Below are positions 6,931 through 8,031 of a stretch of 8,031 nt of DNA, one piece after another. Below the pieces are notes generated by a model, which did not search any database, was not told where the DNA came from, and saw nothing but the letters and a program-made list of their open reading frames with translations. The stretch's first letter is position 1, and every line of letters starts with the position of its first letter. This DNA is from Dehalococcoidia bacterium UBA4060 (GTDB lineage Bacteria > Chloroflexota > Dehalococcoidia > GIF9 > UBA5629): the NCBI GenBank assembly GCA_002383665.1, contig DFZI01000090.1, positions 1 through 8,031 of the forward strand, given 5' to 3'. The position numbers were made by a program, and so were the translations under genes.

Positions 6931-6936
6931 ATTTTA
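6931..6936 (-). promoter_or_regulatory. Candidate distal -10 element of the etf operon (class-II activated promoter)
   Basis: TAAAAT on the minus strand (5/6 to TATAAT) predicts a start at 6924. No good -35 hexamer is present at the proper spacing; instead the palindrome at 6958-6973 is centred at -41.5, the classic class-II CRP/FNR activator position. The geometric fit is exact, but function is inferred. Confidence 0.4.
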
Positions 6937-6957
6937 GCCACAGCCCCATTGTGAAAA

Positions 6958-6973
6958 TGTGACTTTTGTCACA
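6958..6973. promoter_or_regulatory. CRP/FNR-family or Rex-like operator, TGTGA-N6-TCACA
   Basis: TGTGACTTTTGTCACA is a perfect dyad with two 6-bp arms and a 4-bp centre. It equals the CRP-type half-site pattern TGTGA-N6-TCACA, and Rex (NADH/NAD+ sensor) operators share the same outer bases. An additional TGTGA at 6950-6954 precedes it. Its distance from the distal TAAAAT fits activation by a CRP/FNR protein; a Rex dimer there would instead repress. No regulator gene is in the window. Confidence 0.5.
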
Positions 6974-6990
6974 ACATACCATATATTTTT

Positions 6991-7001
6991 GAACATTGTT
7001 C
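6991..7001. promoter_or_regulatory. Palindrome GAACA-T-TGTTC of unknown role
   Basis: An 11-bp perfect dyad lies about 30 bp (three helical turns) from the centre of the TGTGA/TCACA palindrome. It recalls Gram-positive LexA boxes (GAAC-N4-GTTC), but the centre here is three bases, so that assignment does not hold. It may be an operator or chance. Confidence 0.25.
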
Positions 7002-7047
7002 TCTAAATTTATTCCATATCATCCATTGGGCCATCGCAGCACACATC

Positions 7048-7081
7048 AGAAGGCCCCACCCGGAAACGGGCGGGGCCTTCT
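7048..7081 (-). terminator. Strong stem-loop terminator for the acyl-CoA synthetase remnant
   Basis: AGAAGGCCCC (7048-7057) pairs with GGGGCCTTCT (7072-7081), continued by an inner CCCG/CGGG stem and a 4-nt loop. The single odd position (7058/7071) is A-C in plus-strand RNA but a G-U wobble in minus-strand RNA, giving 15 continuous pairs only on the minus transcript. It lies 21 bp past the stop codon at 7103. It lacks a U-tract, so termination may be factor-assisted. It would insulate the etf promoters from upstream transcription. Confidence 0.65.
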
Positions 7082-7102
7082 CCGAATATATCTCTGCAGC
7101 TA

Positions 7103-7830
7103 TCAGACTGCCCCTTTGACCGTCTCAAGTCCAGACTTTCTGAGAACAGCCTTCGGCACTTTGCCTGTGGTCGTCCTGGGCACAGTGCCCAGCACTACCT
7201 CGCGCGGGCACTTGAAGCCGGCCAGGCGGGAATTGCAATGTTTGATGATGTCTTCCGGCTTAGCCTCAGTTCCTTGTTCCATTTGGACCAGAGCCTTGAC
7301 TGTCTCGCCCCATTTGGGATCAGGCTTGCCGTAGACGGCCACATCGCTGACGCCCGGGAACTCCCTGATAACGTCTTCGACCTCCAGGCTGGACACATTC
7401 TCACCGCCCGTGATGATGATGTCCTTGATGCGGTCGACGATGCGGATGTAGCCATCGGGATCGATCACAGCCAGATCGCCGCTGTGGAACCAGCCGCCGG
7501 CAAAGGCCTCATCGGTCTTGTCTTCCTCTTTATAGTATCCCTTCATGACGTTGTTGCCGCGCATCACGATCTCTCCGGATGTTCTGCCATCGTGGGGCAC
7601 TTCCCTCATGTTATCATCGACCACACTGACAATGCTGCCCCCGACAGATGATACGCCCTGGCGCATCCTGAGCCTGATTTTCTCATCGGTTGGCAGGCTG
7701 CCCCATTCCTCCTCATTCCATTCACAGAATGAAACATGGGCAGTGTCCAGAGGTAGGATGACTCCGGTGTCATACGTGCCTCAATGATCCCGCCCAGCGC
7801 ATTAGCAGCTATATCATATTGCGCCCTGCT
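7103..7830 (-). pseudogene. Acyl-CoA synthetase (AMP-forming) remnant: N-terminus lost, internal deletion and frameshift
   Basis: The C-terminal part is well preserved: from 7738 down it reads HVSFCEWNEEEWGSLP, then RQGV, GGWFHSGDL (57-65 counted from the ATG at 7666), RIKDIIITGGENV (79-91, motif A8) and PRTTTGKVPK (163-172, motif A10 with the likely catalytic Lys 169), ending at a stop at 7103. Homology extends upstream of that first ATG, but the frame hits TGA at 7781-7783. In another minus frame, 7830-7729 reads NALGGIIEARMTPES and then YLWTLPMFH, an earlier block of the same family. The two blocks meet around 7729-7738 with roughly 100 family residues missing between them, including the YGLTETYG region. 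The ATP-binding TSGTTGxPKG motif and the whole N-terminus are also absent. An intact family member is about 500-550 aa, so this is a dead gene or, less likely, an assembly error. It formerly activated fatty or related acids to acyl-CoA. Confidence 0.85.
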
Positions 7831-7899
7831 GCCAAACCCAATATAATCAGCCTGTATGCCTGCAAGTCTTAAAAGGTACTGTATCGGTAACCGTCTGAT

Positions 7900-8031
7900 A
7901 TGAAATCTGTCAGCAGCGGCGTCCTTGCCTTCGTCCTCGCACTGTGCGTCATCTGTCTCGGCCTGGTCATCTATTTCGCCAACATCCCGAAGGCCGACGA
8001 CAGATTCAGCGAGTTTTACCTGCTGGATGAA
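7900..8031 (+). CDS. Membrane-anchored DUF1616-like protein (partial, cut by right edge)
   Basis: An open frame of 44 codons starts at ATG 7900 and continues past the window. An in-frame TAA at 7888-7890 rules out an earlier start. After MKSVSSG comes one hydrophobic helix (about 8-26, Leu/Val/Cys-rich), then IPKADDRFSEFYLLDE. That segment resembles the start of the extracytoplasmic conserved part of DUF1616 proteins (PKPGE.FTEFYxLG). No good Shine-Dalgarno is seen. The gene is divergent from the acyl-CoA synthetase remnant, about 70 bp away. Function is unknown; the assignment rests on a short stretch. Confidence 0.6.
   Translation, partial: MKSVSSGVLAFVLALCVICLGLVIYFANIPKADDRFSEFYLLDE

Larger units (their letters stand above)
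6749..7102. other. 354-bp regulatory interval between the acyl-CoA synthetase remnant and etfB
   Basis: No convincing gene lies here. The interval is locally AT-rich near etfB. It holds, from etfB outward, a 5'-UTR hairpin (6780-6795), a proximal promoter (6808-6837), a distal -10 (6931-6936), a CRP/FNR- or Rex-like palindrome (6958-6973), a second palindrome (6991-7001) and a GC-rich terminator hairpin (7048-7081). All proposed promoters point left, toward etfB. Confidence 0.7.

Noticed and set aside
6991..7001. LexA (SOS) box
   Set aside because: The Gram-positive box needs GAAC-N4-GTTC; here the centre is three bases and no SOS gene is adjacent.
6749..7102. tRNA or small coding gene in the etf upstream interval
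   Set aside because: No cloverleaf, no frame with a ribosome binding site and plausible protein; the content is explained by promoters, palindromes and a terminator.
7103..7666. Intact 187-aa stand-alone protein starting at ATG 7666
   Set aside because: Family similarity continues upstream of that ATG and the ATP-binding half is missing, so it is the surviving tail of a broken acyl-CoA synthetase.

Overview
The window looks like chromosomal DNA from an anaerobic bacterium, most likely a Chloroflexota of the Dehalococcoidia type. This is inferred from moderate GC, a surface protein with the Chloroflexi-style 'PGQ.STLSWSV' Ig-like domain, an EtfA with an N-terminal ferredoxin domain, and a membrane CCG-domain iron-sulfur oxidoreductase in the same operon. 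No marker gene fixes the taxonomy, so this is a moderate-confidence guess.

Layout. (1) 1-1033, minus strand: the N-terminal 344 codons of a secreted, membrane-anchored protein (signal peptide, Pro-rich PDNxY repeats, Ig-like domain, one TM helix) that runs off the left edge. (2) 1237-2550, plus strand: a 75-aa DUF2905 membrane protein, apparently read from a leaderless mRNA, followed by queA (queuosine tRNA modification). (3) 2551-6748, minus strand: a three-gene operon in transcription order etfB, etfA (with ferredoxin domain) and a 659-aa membrane-bound Fe-S/CCG oxidoreductase resembling ETF:menaquinone oxidoreductase. Its last stop codon abuts the queA stop codon with no spacer. (4) 6749-7102: a 354-bp regulatory interval with two candidate etf promoters, a CRP/FNR- or Rex-like palindrome at the exact class-II position for the distal promoter, a 5'-UTR hairpin, a second palindrome, and a strong hairpin terminator for the gene to the right. 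(5) 7103-about 7830, minus strand: a decayed acyl-CoA synthetase with an intact C-terminal domain but no N-terminus, plus an internal deletion and frameshift. (6) 7900-8031, plus strand: the start of a membrane-anchored DUF1616-like protein cut by the right edge.

How the genes work together. EtfB/EtfA would collect electrons from acyl-CoA dehydrogenases, and the membrane Fe-S protein would pass them to menaquinone through haem b. Together they link fatty-acid or other acyl-CoA oxidation to the respiratory chain. No dehydrogenase is present here, so the ETF is probably a shared hub. The broken acyl-CoA synthetase is a relic from the same metabolic area. queA/DUF2905 and the surface protein are unrelated neighbours. 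The known systems here are fairly conventional. The most notable unexplained signals are the etf promoter architecture and the pseudogene junction.
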